Shown: positions 1 through 8,306 of the stretch, in pieces | Position numbering within the stretch: position 1 is the stretch's first letter | Layout: each line of letters starts with the position of its first letter | NCBI RefSeq assembly: GCF_023015985.1 | Contig: NZ_JALKAO010000004.1 | Location: 310,001-374,000 of the forward strand | Source: Marivita sp. S6314 | GTDB lineage: Bacteria; Pseudomonadota; Alphaproteobacteria; Rhodobacterales; Rhodobacteraceae | DNA: 64,000 nucleotides | Direction: 5' to 3' | Translations under genes and position numbers: made by a program | The notes under the pieces: model-generated | What the model saw: only the letters and a program-made list of their open reading frames with translations | Databases searched by the model: none | What the model was told of the DNA's origin: nothing

Positions 1-1
1 C

Positions 2-1189
2 GCCTGGGTGGGGATTTCGGACGCGGTGCTGGTGACCAACAGCGAAGGCGAGATCATTCTGGCGACCGAGCCGCGCTGGCGCGGGCAGACGGTTGAGACC
101 GCGCTCCAGCGTGAACCGGCGGACAGCGCGATTGAACGCGCGATCCGGGCGACGGCGGATTGGACGGCGCTTCCGGCGGATGCGTATTTCCAGGGGGAAG
201 CGGTGATGCAGATCGAGGGTCGCATCCCGTTTCGCGGCTGGACCATGACCACCTTCACCACCTATGCCAGCGTGCGCGAGCGGGTGAACGCGGTGCTGGC
301 GCTTGAGATCATGGGCTTTGCGATTCTGCTGGCGCTGGCGTTTTATGCGCTCAGCCGGAAGACCGCGTTGCGGATGGCGCTGTTCCAGCGCGAGTCGGCA
401 GAGCTTCGCGCATTGAACCAGCGGCTACAGCGGGAAATCGCCGAACGCGAACGGGTGCAGGAGACGCTTGCGGTGGCCGAACAGACGCTGGCGCAGTCGT
501 CCAAACTGGCCGCCTTGGGCGAGATGTCAGCGGCGGTGAGCCACGAGTTGAACCAGCCTTTGGCGGCGATGAAAACCTATCTGGCCGGGGCGAAATTGCT
601 GATGCGGCGCAACCGGGCGGAAGAGGCGTTTTCGGCCTTCAGCCGGATCGATGATCTGATCGAGCGGATGGGCGGGATCACACGGCAGCTCAAGAGCTAT
701 GCGCGCAAGGGGCAGGAGGCGTTTTCGCCTGTGGATATGGGCGATGCGCTGACGTCGAGCCTGTCGATGATGGAGCCGCAGCTGAAGTCGCGGAAGGTGA
801 AAATCACCAAGATCTTGCCCGAAGACAAGGTGTTGGTGATGGGCGACCGGATGCGGATCGAACAGGTCATGGTGAACCTGTTGCGCAATGCGCTGGATGC
901 CACCAAGACGGTGGCCGATCCGCAGCTTGAGATCATCCTTGCCCGAGGCGAGACGGCGACGCTGGCGATCCGCGACAACGGGCACGGGATCGAGGACCTC
1001 GATGCGCTGTTCGAGCCGTTCTACACCACCAAGCAGCCCGGTGACGGGGTGGGTCTGGGCCTTGCCATTTCTTCGGGGATCGTGAACGACCTTGGGGGAC
1101 GGTTGCTGGCGCGCAACGCCGAAAAAGGCGGCGCGGTCTTTGAAATGCAGTTGCCGATCTTAAATGAGCAAACGCAGGCGGCGGAGTAG
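2..1189 (+). CDS. dctB: C4-dicarboxylate sensor histidine kinase DctB-like (5' partial)
   Basis: Membrane sensor kinase, C-terminal about 395 residues; the reading frame runs off the left edge of the window, so the true start is outside. The visible part begins in the periplasmic sensor domain, crosses the membrane once (about residues 98-117 of the fragment, IMGFAILLALAFYAL) and continues through a charged coiled coil to a HisKA domain with the H-box SHELNQPL (His179 of the fragment). The N-box VNLLRNALDAT and the G-boxes DNGHGI and GLGLAIS follow. The linker and H-box are typical of DctB. Its stop lies 5 bases before the start of the response regulator, so the two form an operon. No dctPQM transporter is in view, so the C4-dicarboxylate assignment rests on family resemblance. 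Confidence 0.8.
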   Translation, partial: AWVGISDAVLVTNSEGEIILATEPRWRGQTVETALQREPADSAIERAIRATADWTALPADAYFQGEAVMQIEGRIPFRGWTMTTFTTYASVRERVNAVLALEIMGFAILLALAFYALSRKTALRMALFQRESAELRALNQRLQREIAERERVQETLAVAEQTLAQSSKLAALGEMSAAVSHELNQPLAAMKTYLAGAKLLMRRNRAEEAFSAFSRIDDLIERMGGITRQLKSYARKGQEAFSPVDMGDALTSSLSMMEPQLKSRKVKITKILPEDKVLVMGDRMRIEQVMVNLLRNALDATKTVADPQLEIILARGETATLAIRDNGHGIEDLDALFEPFYTTKQPGDGVGLGLAISSGIVNDLGGRLLARNAEKGGAVFEMQLPILNEQTQAAE

Positions 1190-1193
1190 GTCC

Positions 1194-2528
1194 ATGGGAA
1201 AAGCCATGAAAATAGCGATTGTCGATGACGAAAAGGATATGCGTCAGTCGATCAGTCAGTGGCTGGCCTTGTCAGGCTATGACACCGAAACCTTTGCAAG
1301 CGCGGAAGAGGCGCTTGGCACGTTGGGGCCGGATTATCCGGGCATCGTGATTTCAGACATCAAGATGCCGGGGATGGATGGCATCCAGCTTTTGCGCAAG
1401 CTGATGGGATCGGACAGCGCGTTGCCGGTGATCATGATCACCGGGCATGGCGATGTGCCGATTGCGGTTGAGGCGATGCGCATCGGCGCGTTTGATTTCC
1501 TGGAAAAGCCGTTCAACCCGGACCGGATGTCGGACCTTGCCAAGAAAGCCACCAACGCACGGCGTCTGACGTTGGACAACCGCGCGCTGCGGCGCGAATT
1601 GGGCGACGGCACGCAGATGATGCGCAAGCTGATCGGGGCCAGCCCGGCGATGGAGCGGCTGCGCGAGGACATTCTTGATCTGGGACAAGCCGATGGGCAT
1701 GTGCTGATCGACGGAGAAACCGGCACCGGCAAGACGCTTGTGGCGCATGCGCTGCATGCAGTGGGCAGCCGGGCGGGCAAGAAATTTGTTCTGATCTCTT
1801 GTGCCGCGATGGATGAAGACACGCTGATCCGGCGTCTTTTTGGCCCGATGCAGCCGGATGACACGCGCTTGCCAGCGGTCGAAGAGGCGCGCGGCGGAAC
1901 CTTGGTGCTGGAAGACATCGAAGCGCTGTCGGATTCGACGCAGGCGCGGTTGCTGACGATGATGAACGACCAGGGCAATCCGCCCGAGACGCGGATCGTG
2001 GCGATCTGCAATCTTCAGGATGAGGGACGTACCTGCGAAGACGCGTTGCGGCCCGATCTCTATTACCGGCTGGCGGCGCTCAAGATCACGGCTCCGCCGC
2101 TGCGCAACCGTGGCGAGGATATCCTCACGCTGTTTACGGCGCTCGCCGAGCAGTACTCCGAAGAATATGGCTGCGACGCGCCGCAGGTCAGCGCGCAGGA
2201 AGCGGCACAATTGCTGCAGGCCCCGTGGCCGGGCAATGTGCGGCAGCTGATCAATCTGGCCGAACGTGCGGTGCTGCAATCACGGCGCGGGACGGGGACG
2301 ATTGCGTCGCTTCTGATGTCGGATCACGAGGAAATGCAGCCGGTCATGACGACCGAGGGCAAGCCCTTGAAGGAATATGTCGAGGCGTTTGAACGGATGC
2401 TGATCGACAACACCATGCGCCGTCATCGCGGGTCGATTGCGTCGGTGATGGAAGAGCTGTGCCTGCCGCGTCGGACTTTGAACGAAAAGATGGCCAAGTA
2501 CGGCTTGCAGCGGTCGGATTATTTGTGA
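1194..2528 (+). CDS. dctD: NtrC/DctD-family response regulator lacking the GAFTGA loop
   Basis: Response regulator partner of the kinase just upstream. The start at 1194 is preceded by GGAG at 1183-1186; a second in-frame ATG is at 1206. The receiver domain (about residues 5-120) has the acidic pocket DDE and phospho-acceptor Asp55 (ISDIKMPG). The AAA+ domain has Walker A GETGTGKT at 174-181, and RPDLYYRL with LRNRGEDI later. A Fis-type helix-turn-helix closes the protein (SIASVMEELCLPRRTLNEKM). Two things are odd. The segment LFGPMQPDDTRLPAVEEARGG is shortened and has no GAFTGA, the loop that touches sigma-54. The Walker B acidic pair reads ED (LVLEDI) where DE is usual. It may therefore act without sigma-54, as known for Rhodobacter capsulatus NtrC. 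Confidence 0.85.
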   Translation: MGKAMKIAIVDDEKDMRQSISQWLALSGYDTETFASAEEALGTLGPDYPGIVISDIKMPGMDGIQLLRKLMGSDSALPVIMITGHGDVPIAVEAMRIGAFDFLEKPFNPDRMSDLAKKATNARRLTLDNRALRRELGDGTQMMRKLIGASPAMERLREDILDLGQADGHVLIDGETGTGKTLVAHALHAVGSRAGKKFVLISCAAMDEDTLIRRLFGPMQPDDTRLPAVEEARGGTLVLEDIEALSDSTQARLLTMMNDQGNPPETRIVAICNLQDEGRTCEDALRPDLYYRLAALKITAPPLRNRGEDILTLFTALAEQYSEEYGCDAPQVSAQEAAQLLQAPWPGNVRQLINLAERAVLQSRRGTGTIASLLMSDHEEMQPVMTTEGKPLKEYVEAFERMLIDNTMRRHRGSIASVMEELCLPRRTLNEKMAKYGLQRSDYL

Positions 2529-2533
2529 GGTTT

Positions 2534-2603
2534 CCAAGCGCCTTCGAAGGCGCTTGGACACGCGGTTTCGAAAACGCGTGGCGAAAGGCTTTGGAAAGCC
2601 TTT
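2534..2603. terminator. Three stacked hairpins between convergent dctD and ocd
   Basis: Three inverted repeats follow each other directly. The first is a 24-base perfect palindrome at 2534-2557 with central TTCGAA. The second, at 2559-2580, has arms starting CACGCG and one mismatch. The third, at 2584-2603, has 9-bp arms AAAGGCTTT/AAAGCCTTT. No long T-tract is present. The position between two convergent genes suggests a bidirectional terminator or 3'-end stabiliser. Confidence 0.6.
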
Positions 2604-2606
2604 GCG

Positions 2607-3647
2607 TCAGGCGGCCCGCATCAGCATCCCGAACAGGTCGCGCGGATCGTCCGGGTCCGCGAGCAGGTCCAGCGGCAGGTTGAGACCGGTTTCCCGTGTC
2701 AGGTCGTGTACGACGCGCAGGGCTGAGAAATCCTCGATTGCGAACCCCACGCTGTCGAACAGCGTGATTTCACGCGCGTCGGTGCGGCCTGGCACGGCCC
2801 CGGTGATCACCTGCCAGAGTTCGGTCACGGGGTGATCGTCGGCCAATTGCTGGATTTCGCCTTCGATGCGCGTCTGCGGCGGGTATTCCACAAAGATCGT
2901 CGACCGGTGCAGGATCGCCTCGGCCAGTTCGGTTTTGCCCGGGCAGTCGCCGCCGATGGCGTTGATGTGCACACCGCTGCCGACCATGTTGTCGGTCAGG
3001 ATGGTCGCGTATTGTTTGTCAGCGGTGCAGGTGGTGAGGATTTGCGCGCCTTCGATGGCCTCTTCCGCGGACGTAAACGCGACGACGTTCAGCCCGGTAT
3101 TGGCCAGGTTGGCGGCGCATTTGCGGGTTGCGTCCGGATCCTTGTCATAGAGGCGCACGGAGGTGATGCCGCAAATCGCCTGCATGGCCACGCTTTGAAA
3201 TTCCGCCTGCGCGCCGTTGCCGATCATGGCCATGGTGGTGGCGCCTTTGGGGGCCAGGTGTTTGGCGGCCACGGCGGACATGGCGGCGGTGCGCAGCGCG
3301 GTGAGCAGGGTCATTTCGGACAACAGCACCGGGTAGCCGGTGTCCACATCCGCCAGAAGGCCAAAGGCGGTGACGGTTTGCAGGCCTTCGGACGTGTTCT
3401 TGGGGTGACCGTTGACGTATTTGAACGCGTAGAGCGTGTCATTGGCGGTGGGCATCAGTTCGATCACGCCAACCGGGCTGTGGGCGGCGACGCGCGGGGT
3501 TTTGTCGAACGACTCCCAACGGCGGAAATCCTCTTCGATGGCCTCGGCGATCCGGGTGATCATGCGGGCCAGCCCGACATGGTGCACCAGCTTCATCATG
3601 TGATCGACAGAGACAAACGGGACGAGGGCCTTGTCAGACGGTTGCAT
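2607..3647 (-). CDS. ocd: Ornithine cyclodeaminase family protein
   Basis: Predicted NAD-dependent enzyme converting L-ornithine to L-proline and ammonia (mu-crystallin family), cytoplasmic. The 346-residue length fits the family. The N-terminal half carries the family signature around MPTANDTLYAFKYVNGHPKN and the stretch LLSEMTLLTALRTAA. The Rossmann nucleotide-binding loop is MIGNGAQAEFQ, followed by VRLYDKDP. The later HINAIGGDCPGKTEL matches the ornithine cyclodeaminase active-site region containing the conserved Asp. It lies 12 bases downstream of the arginase gene on the same strand, which supports an arginine-ornithine-proline route. A related activity (for example on another amino acid) cannot be excluded from sequence alone. 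Confidence 0.88.
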   Translation of the reverse strand: MQPSDKALVPFVSVDHMMKLVHHVGLARMITRIAEAIEEDFRRWESFDKTPRVAAHSPVGVIELMPTANDTLYAFKYVNGHPKNTSEGLQTVTAFGLLADVDTGYPVLLSEMTLLTALRTAAMSAVAAKHLAPKGATTMAMIGNGAQAEFQSVAMQAICGITSVRLYDKDPDATRKCAANLANTGLNVVAFTSAEEAIEGAQILTTCTADKQYATILTDNMVGSGVHINAIGGDCPGKTELAEAILHRSTIFVEYPPQTRIEGEIQQLADDHPVTELWQVITGAVPGRTDAREITLFDSVGFAIEDFSALRVVHDLTRETGLNLPLDLLADPDDPRDLFGMLMRAA

Positions 3648-3659
3648 GGCGGGTGCTCC

Positions 3660-4583
3660 TTACATCAAACGCGGTGTGGGGCGGTCGAAGATGCGACGGC
3701 CGAGGGCAGAGGCGGCAAGATCCACCATCAGATGCGCGGTGCGGCCGCGTTCATCCAGCATCGGGTTCAGTTCGACAAGGTCGAGCGAGGTCATCAGCCC
3801 GCTGTCGCAAAGCATCTCCATCACCAGGTGCGCCTCGCGCACGGTGGCGCCGCCGGGAACGGTGGTGCCGACAGCCGGTGCGTGGCTTGGGTCAATGAAA
3901 TCCACATCGAGCGACACGTGCAGCGCGCCGCCTGCGCGGGCGACATCGTCAAGGAAGGGGGCCAGAAGGGCGGCCACGCCGCTTTCGTCGATGGCGCGCA
4001 TGTCATAGCCGCGGATTTCCGTGGTTTCCATCAGCGTCCGTTCGAGCGGATCGACCGAGCGCAGACCGATGATGCAGGTCTGGCTGGGCGGGACGGCAGC
4101 GGGCAGGGGCGGGAAGCCATGAAACCCGGTTTGACCGGTGGCATAGGCGAGTGGCGTGCCGTGCAGGTTGCCGGATTCGGTGGTTTCCAGCGTGTTGAAA
4201 TCGCTATGGGCGTCGAGCCAGAGCACGAATTGTGGCCGGTCCTGTTTCGCGGCATGGGCGGCAACGCCCGGGACGGTCCCAAGGGACAGGGCATGGTCGC
4301 CGCCAAGGAAGATCGGCAGGCCGTTTTGCATCGCGTCTTCGGCGGCGCGCATCAGGGCGGTGGTCCAGCCCAGCGTTTCGCCAAGATCGACCAGACCGTC
4401 GCGGTCCGGTGTGTCATTGGCATCCGGCACCACATCGCCTTCGTCGGTGACGCGGTGACCCAGATCGGTGAGGGCGCGGGCCAGACCGGCTGTGCGATAG
4501 GCGTCGGGGCCCATCAGGCAACCCCTGCGGGCCTTGCCGCAATCGAGGGGGGCACCGACCAAAATGATTTCCTGCGAAGACAT
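3660..4583 (-). CDS. rocF: Arginase
   Basis: Predicted arginine amidinohydrolase giving ornithine and urea. It has 307 residues, usual for arginases. The dimanganese-site motifs are visible: GGDHALSLG, DAHSDFN, and SLDVDFIDPS with the paired Asp residues. The start fits an ATG at 4583. It is the first gene of a two-gene operon with ornithine cyclodeaminase, and its promoter region is shared with a divergent Lrp/AsnC regulator, so substrate-induced control is likely. The ureohydrolase fold is also used by agmatinase and related enzymes; linkage to ornithine cyclodeaminase favours arginase. Confidence 0.9.
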   Translation of the reverse strand: MSSQEIILVGAPLDCGKARRGCLMGPDAYRTAGLARALTDLGHRVTDEGDVVPDANDTPDRDGLVDLGETLGWTTALMRAAEDAMQNGLPIFLGGDHALSLGTVPGVAAHAAKQDRPQFVLWLDAHSDFNTLETTESGNLHGTPLAYATGQTGFHGFPPLPAAVPPSQTCIIGLRSVDPLERTLMETTEIRGYDMRAIDESGVAALLAPFLDDVARAGGALHVSLDVDFIDPSHAPAVGTTVPGGATVREAHLVMEMLCDSGLMTSLDLVELNPMLDERGRTAHLMVDLAASALGRRIFDRPTPRLM

Positions 4584-4643
4584 GAGCGTTCCTTTGTTCC
4601 TGTGCCGTGTGCATAGTCTGCGAACTGCGCAGCGCAGAAGTGG

Positions 4644-4681
4644 TCATTTTGCACAAAACGGTGTATCGTTGATCAAAATGA
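4644..4681. promoter_or_regulatory. Candidate Lrp-type operator between arginase and lrp
   Basis: An exact 8-bp inverted repeat, TCATTTTG at 4644-4651 and CAAAATGA at 4674-4681, brackets the divergent promoter region. A smaller repeat, TTTTG-CA-CAAAA, sits at 4647-4658. The A/T-rich arms are like those bound by Lrp/AsnC proteins. Assignment to the adjacent regulator is inference. Confidence 0.45.
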
Positions 4682-4690
4682 TAGGTGTGA

Positions 4691-5128
4691 GTGAGCGAAA
4701 TGGATGATATCGACAGGCGGTTGATTTCAGCGCTGCGGCATGACGGGCGGGCGTCGGTGTCTGATCTGGCGGGGCTGTTGTCGCTGTCGCGTGCCACGGT
4801 GCGGGCGCGGCTGGACCGGTTGCGGCAGTCGGGCGACGTGATTGGCTACACGGTGGTTCTGAAGGAAGACGTGGCGCAGGATCCGGTGCGGGCGTTGATG
4901 ATGATCGGGATCGAAGGGCGCGGGGCGGATCGCATCATGCGGCAATTGTCCGGACTGCCGCAGGTGCGGGCGGTGCATTCGACCAATGGCCGGTGGGATG
5001 TGATTGCGGAGCTGGGCACTGACACGCTGGAGGATCTGGACGACGTGCTCTTTCGCATCCGCAAGTTTGACGGGGTCACGCAATCCGAGACGTCGTTGTT
5101 GCTGTCGACGCGAAAGGCGGGTGGTTAG
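4691..5128 (+). CDS. Lrp/AsnC family transcriptional regulator
   Basis: A 145-residue regulator. The N-terminal winged helix-turn-helix is visible in DDIDRRLISALRHDG and ASVSDLAGLLSLSRATVRAR. A C-terminal ligand-binding (RAM) half follows, including RALMMIGIEGRG and VIAELGTDTLEDLDDVL. The start is GTG at 4691; an ATG at 4700 is an alternative, and the ribosome-binding site does not settle it. It is divergent from the arginase/ornithine cyclodeaminase operon across 107 bp, and most likely controls that operon in response to arginine or ornithine. Its 3' end overlaps the convergent dsbB gene by 4 bp. Confidence 0.88.
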   Translation: MSEMDDIDRRLISALRHDGRASVSDLAGLLSLSRATVRARLDRLRQSGDVIGYTVVLKEDVAQDPVRALMMIGIEGRGADRIMRQLSGLPQVRAVHSTNGRWDVIAELGTDTLEDLDDVLFRIRKFDGVTQSETSLLLSTRKAGG

Positions 5129-5592
5129 GCAGGGCGGCGCGCGGCGGCGATCCAGATGGCCATCAGGGCCAAGGAGATGAGCATGTTCCAGCTGGCCATC
5201 GACAGGCCGATGAAGTCCCACGGCACCTCGTCACAGCGGACCACGGGCGCGGACATGATCTGGTCAAACAGCTCGTCCGTGCTCAGGCCGCCGATGGGTT
5301 GCGAGGAACAGCTTGTCGGGCCTTCCCACCAGCCGCGTTCGACACCGGTGTGAAACGCGCCGATGGCGGCGGTCGCAAAGGCTGCCAATGCGCCAAGCCA
5401 TGCAAGGGCGGCATTGCCAAAGCGCAGGGCGATCGCCCCGATTGCAATGGCGATGACGTGGGGGTAGCGCTGCCAGATACACATCTTGCAGGGCGGCAGG
5501 CCGCCCAGATGCTGAAAGCCAAACGCGCCCAGCATCAGGGCCAGTGATCCCGCGGCGGCGGTCAACATCAGCATTTTGCGTGTCAGCACCAT
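5125..5592 (-). CDS. dsbB: Disulfide bond formation protein B
   Basis: Inner-membrane quinone reductase that re-oxidises DsbA. The 155-residue protein has four predicted membrane helices. The first periplasmic loop has the redox pair CKMC (Cys35, Cys38) followed by IWQRYPH. The second loop has Cys95 (TSCSSQ) and Cys120 (VVRCDEVPW), the four-cysteine pattern of DsbB. Stop and start are packed against exoD upstream (1 base apart), suggesting co-transcription. It converges with the lrp gene with a 4-bp overlap and no terminator between them. Confidence 0.9.
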   Translation of the reverse strand: MVLTRKMLMLTAAAGSLALMLGAFGFQHLGGLPPCKMCIWQRYPHVIAIAIGAIALRFGNAALAWLGALAAFATAAIGAFHTGVERGWWEGPTSCSSQPIGGLSTDELFDQIMSAPVVRCDEVPWDFIGLSMASWNMLISLALMAIWIAAARRPA

Positions 5593-5593
5593 A

Positions 5594-6208
5594 TCAGAAT
5601 CCCATCCATGACTTGATCAGGCTGGCCAGCGTTGCACCGGCAATCAGCAGGGTTGCGATCCAGGCGGTGCCCAGAAGCCCGCCCAGAATGACGAGAATCC
5701 CGTCCCGTTGCAGCAGGCCCATCGCCACGATGACCACGGCGATGCCGGGCACGGTGTTGGTGCCGGGCAAGGGCACCAGGATAGAGGCGCTGAAGAGCAC
5801 GAGCGCGAGGCCCACAATCCGGTCCAGCGGCGCGCGGGTCAGGAGGCTGAGACGCGGGCGGCTGATGGCTTCGATCCGGCGCAACCACGGGCCGGCGCGG
5901 TCCGCGAGGTTGTGCAGGTCCTTGGAGGCGACGCTGCGCGCAGCAAGACGGGACGGCAGCCAAGGCGTGCGACGGCCAAGCAGGATCTGTGCCGACACAA
6001 ACATCAGCGGCAATGCGACAACCTGCGGGACACCGTAGAGAAACGGAATGCAGCAGGGCAGGGCCAGCACAAGCAGGAACAACCCGAAAGCGCGTTCGTT
6101 CAGTTGGTCAAGCACCCAGCCCAGCGTCACCGCTTCGCCCCGGGATTCGGCGGCAAGCTGATCCAGACGATCCGAGATCGCCATATCCTCGAACAGGGTC
6201 GCTGTCAT
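5594..6208 (-). CDS. ExoD family membrane protein
   Basis: A 204-residue protein resembling ExoD of rhizobia, a membrane protein affecting exopolysaccharide production by an unknown mechanism. Seen here: an N-terminal soluble segment (LDQLAAESRGEAVTLGWVLDQL), then FGLFLLVLALPCCIPFLYGVP, a loop RRTPWLPSRLAAR, and two further hydrophobic stretches near the C-terminus separated by the polar LLQRDG turn. The stretch LVLFSASILVPLPGTNTVPG is typical of the family. It directly precedes dsbB on the same strand. No polysaccharide genes are nearby, so a role in exopolysaccharide is unproven. Confidence 0.8.
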   Translation of the reverse strand: MTATLFEDMAISDRLDQLAAESRGEAVTLGWVLDQLNERAFGLFLLVLALPCCIPFLYGVPQVVALPLMFVSAQILLGRRTPWLPSRLAARSVASKDLHNLADRAGPWLRRIEAISRPRLSLLTRAPLDRIVGLALVLFSASILVPLPGTNTVPGIAVVIVAMGLLQRDGILVILGGLLGTAWIATLLIAGATLASLIKSWMGF

Positions 6209-6370
6209 GTGGATGTCTCCTCAAGGATAGTGCGCGCAGTGTGTCGCCGGTCCTGGGGCGTCAGGTAGCAAATCGGACCGGCCTGTACCAGTGTGTTGCG
6301 GGCAGGCGGGGTGGGGGTGGGTCGCGCGGCATTCGAACCGCCTTTGCGGCACTTTCTGCGCGATAGGGAC

Positions 6371-6398
6371 TGGACCTTTTCAGACAAGTTCGCTAGCA
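6371..6398 (+). promoter_or_regulatory. Likely promoter of tRNA-Leu
   Basis: TGGACC at 6371-6376 and CTAGCA at 6393-6398 are separated by 16 bases. They end 12 bases before the mature 5' end of the tRNA, the right geometry for a stable-RNA promoter. The -35 deviates from TTGACC by one base. Confidence 0.5.
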
Positions 6399-6410
6399 CC
6401 CAAACCCGTG

Positions 6411-6496
6411 GCCCAAGTGGCGGAATGGTAGACGCAGGGGATTCAAAATCCCCCGCCTTCACGGGCGTGAGAGTTCGAGTCTCTCCTTGGGCACCA
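6411..6496 (+). tRNA. tRNA-Leu (anticodon CAA)
   Basis: The acceptor stem GCCCAAG pairs with CTTGGGC at 6486-6492; discriminator A is followed by an encoded CCA. The anticodon stem GGGGA/TCCCC encloses loop TTCAAAA with anticodon CAA at 6444-6446. A long variable arm and the T-loop TTCGAGT are present. The class II form and identity elements fit leucine, reading UUG. Confidence 0.97.
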
Positions 6497-6659
6497 CAGC
6501 TGTTTTCCCGCATATCCAACCTGTGTTTGGTCACGTCTCTGCCGTTGTGCGATGGCCCATTTGCGTGCTGTGACAAGCGGTGTTTGTCGCGTGGTGCGCT
6601 TGGACCATCCAAATTGGTCTTGAGTGTGGCGGTTTTTTGTGAAGCTCTGAGCAGATTGA

Positions 6660-8306
6660 ATGTTTGGGGCGAACGGCTTGCAGGACTTTGATTACGTGAT
6701 TGTCGGAGCCGGGTCCGCCGGATCGGTCATCGCCGCGCGCTTGAGCGAGAGCGGGCAGCATTCGGTTCTGGTTTTGGAGGCAGGCGGCGCGGCGCGGCAT
6801 CCGTGGATCAGGATCCCCATCGGGTATGGCAAGACGTTTTACGACACGCGGTTCAATTGGGCCTACACAGCCGATCCGGATCCGGGGATCATGGATCGCG
6901 CGATGTACTGGCCGCGCGGCAAAGGGTTGGGCGGATCGTCGGCGATCAATGCGATGGTCTGGGTGCGCGGTGCGCCGAGTGACTATGCCGAATGGGGGCA
7001 GGTTGCGCTCGGTTGGGATTGGCCGGATGTCGAACCGGTGTTTCGCCGGATCGAACGCTGGACCGGGGCTGCACATCCGGCGCGCGGGGTGTCCGGCCCG
7101 CTGACGGTGACGGATGTGTCAGAGCATATGCACCCGTTGAGCCGGGCTTATGTGCAGGCGGCGCAAGAGGCCGGGTTTGCCTTTAATCCGGACTATAACG
7201 CAGAGCGGTTTGACGGGGTTGGATATTACCAGATCACCACGCGCAACGGCATGCGTGCATCGGCGGCGGGTGCGTATCTGCGGCCTGCGATGCGGCGTGG
7301 AAATCTGCGTGTGGAGACCGGCGCGCATGTTACAAGGGTTCTGTTTGAGGGGGGCCGGGCGACCGGGGTCACGTATCGGCAGAACGGTCAGATGCATCAA
7401 GTGCGCGCGCGGTCCGAGGTGGTGTTGTGCGGCGGCGCGCTGAACTCGCCGCAACTGTTGATGCTGTCGGGGATCGGCGACGGGGCGCATCTGCAGGAGA
7501 TGGGGATCGACGTGGTGCATCCCTTGGCGCAGGTCGGGCGCAACCTGAGCGATCACCTTGGAATTGATCACCTGTACACCGCCACGCGGCCCAGCCTGAA
7601 CCAAGAGCTGCGCCCGGTCTGGGGGAAGCTGAAGGCGGCGCTGCGCTATGGTCTCTTCCGCACCGGTCCGTTGTCGATGAGCCTGAACCACGGGGGCGGG
7701 TTTGTGCAGGTGCACGAGGGCGATGGCGCGCCGGATTTGCAGCTTTATTTTTCGCCGCTGAGCTATTCCAAGGCCCCCAGCGGCACACGCCCGTTGATGA
7801 GCCCTGATCCGTTTCCGGCGTTCCGGCTGGGGTTCAGCCCGTGCAAGCCGACCAGTCGCGGGGTGGTGTCTTTGCGCACGCCCGACCCGTTCGATCCGCC
7901 GAGGATGCAGCCCAATTACCTGTCGACCGAAGACGATTGCGCGATGATGGTTGCGGGATCGCGGCTGGTGCGGCGGATTGCCGAGGCCCCGTCCTTGCGC
8001 GCGGTGACGGTGGCGGAAAAAGAGCCCGGATCCGCATGCGAGAGCGACGCGCAATTGCTGGATCACGCGCGCCGCGCCTGTGGCACCGTGTTTCACCAAT
8101 GCGGGACCTGCGCGATGGGGCGCGATCCGGCGCGGTCGGTTGTGGATGCGCGGCTCCGGGTGCATGGGGTGGCCGGATTGCGGGTCGCGGATGCGTCGGT
8201 CTTTCCGACCATTCCGTCGGGCAACACCAATGCGCCTGCGATGATGGTGGGTGAAAAAGCGGCGGATGTCCTGTTGGAAGACGCCAAACATGGGGGTGCA
8301 TCATGA
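6660..8306 (+). CDS. GMC-family FAD oxidoreductase (choline/alcohol dehydrogenase-like)
   Basis: A 548-residue flavoprotein of the glucose-methanol-choline family, oxidising an alcohol of unknown identity. The N-terminal FAD site reads DYVIVGAGSAGSVIAARLSE, and the second FAD contact is GKGLGGSSAINAMVWVRG. The C-terminal catalytic region has FHQCGTCAMG (conserved His) and PSGNTNAPAMMVGEKAAD (Asn partner). No signal peptide or heme-binding site is seen, so a cytoplasmic, quinone-linked enzyme is likely. It overlaps the downstream enolase-superfamily gene by 4 bp (ATGA), so both act in one pathway, perhaps oxidation then dehydration of a polyol or sugar acid. BetA identity is not supported by context. 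Confidence 0.85.
   Translation: MFGANGLQDFDYVIVGAGSAGSVIAARLSESGQHSVLVLEAGGAARHPWIRIPIGYGKTFYDTRFNWAYTADPDPGIMDRAMYWPRGKGLGGSSAINAMVWVRGAPSDYAEWGQVALGWDWPDVEPVFRRIERWTGAAHPARGVSGPLTVTDVSEHMHPLSRAYVQAAQEAGFAFNPDYNAERFDGVGYYQITTRNGMRASAAGAYLRPAMRRGNLRVETGAHVTRVLFEGGRATGVTYRQNGQMHQVRARSEVVLCGGALNSPQLLMLSGIGDGAHLQEMGIDVVHPLAQVGRNLSDHLGIDHLYTATRPSLNQELRPVWGKLKAALRYGLFRTGPLSMSLNHGGGFVQVHEGDGAPDLQLYFSPLSYSKAPSGTRPLMSPDPFPAFRLGFSPCKPTSRGVVSLRTPDPFDPPRMQPNYLSTEDDCAMMVAGSRLVRRIAEAPSLRAVTVAEKEPGSACESDAQLLDHARRACGTVFHQCGTCAMGRDPARSVVDARLRVHGVAGLRVADASVFPTIPSGNTNAPAMMVGEKAADVLLEDAKHGGAS

Noticed and set aside
2832-4616. Plus-strand ORF of 594 aa opposite ocd and arginase
   Set aside because: Spans two real genes on the other strand and has His/Gly-rich shadow composition.
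6205-6612. Minus-strand ORF of 135 aa across the tRNA region
   Set aside because: Its centre (CGAQGETRTLTPVKAGDFES) is the reverse of the tRNA-Leu gene, a well-known false gene type.
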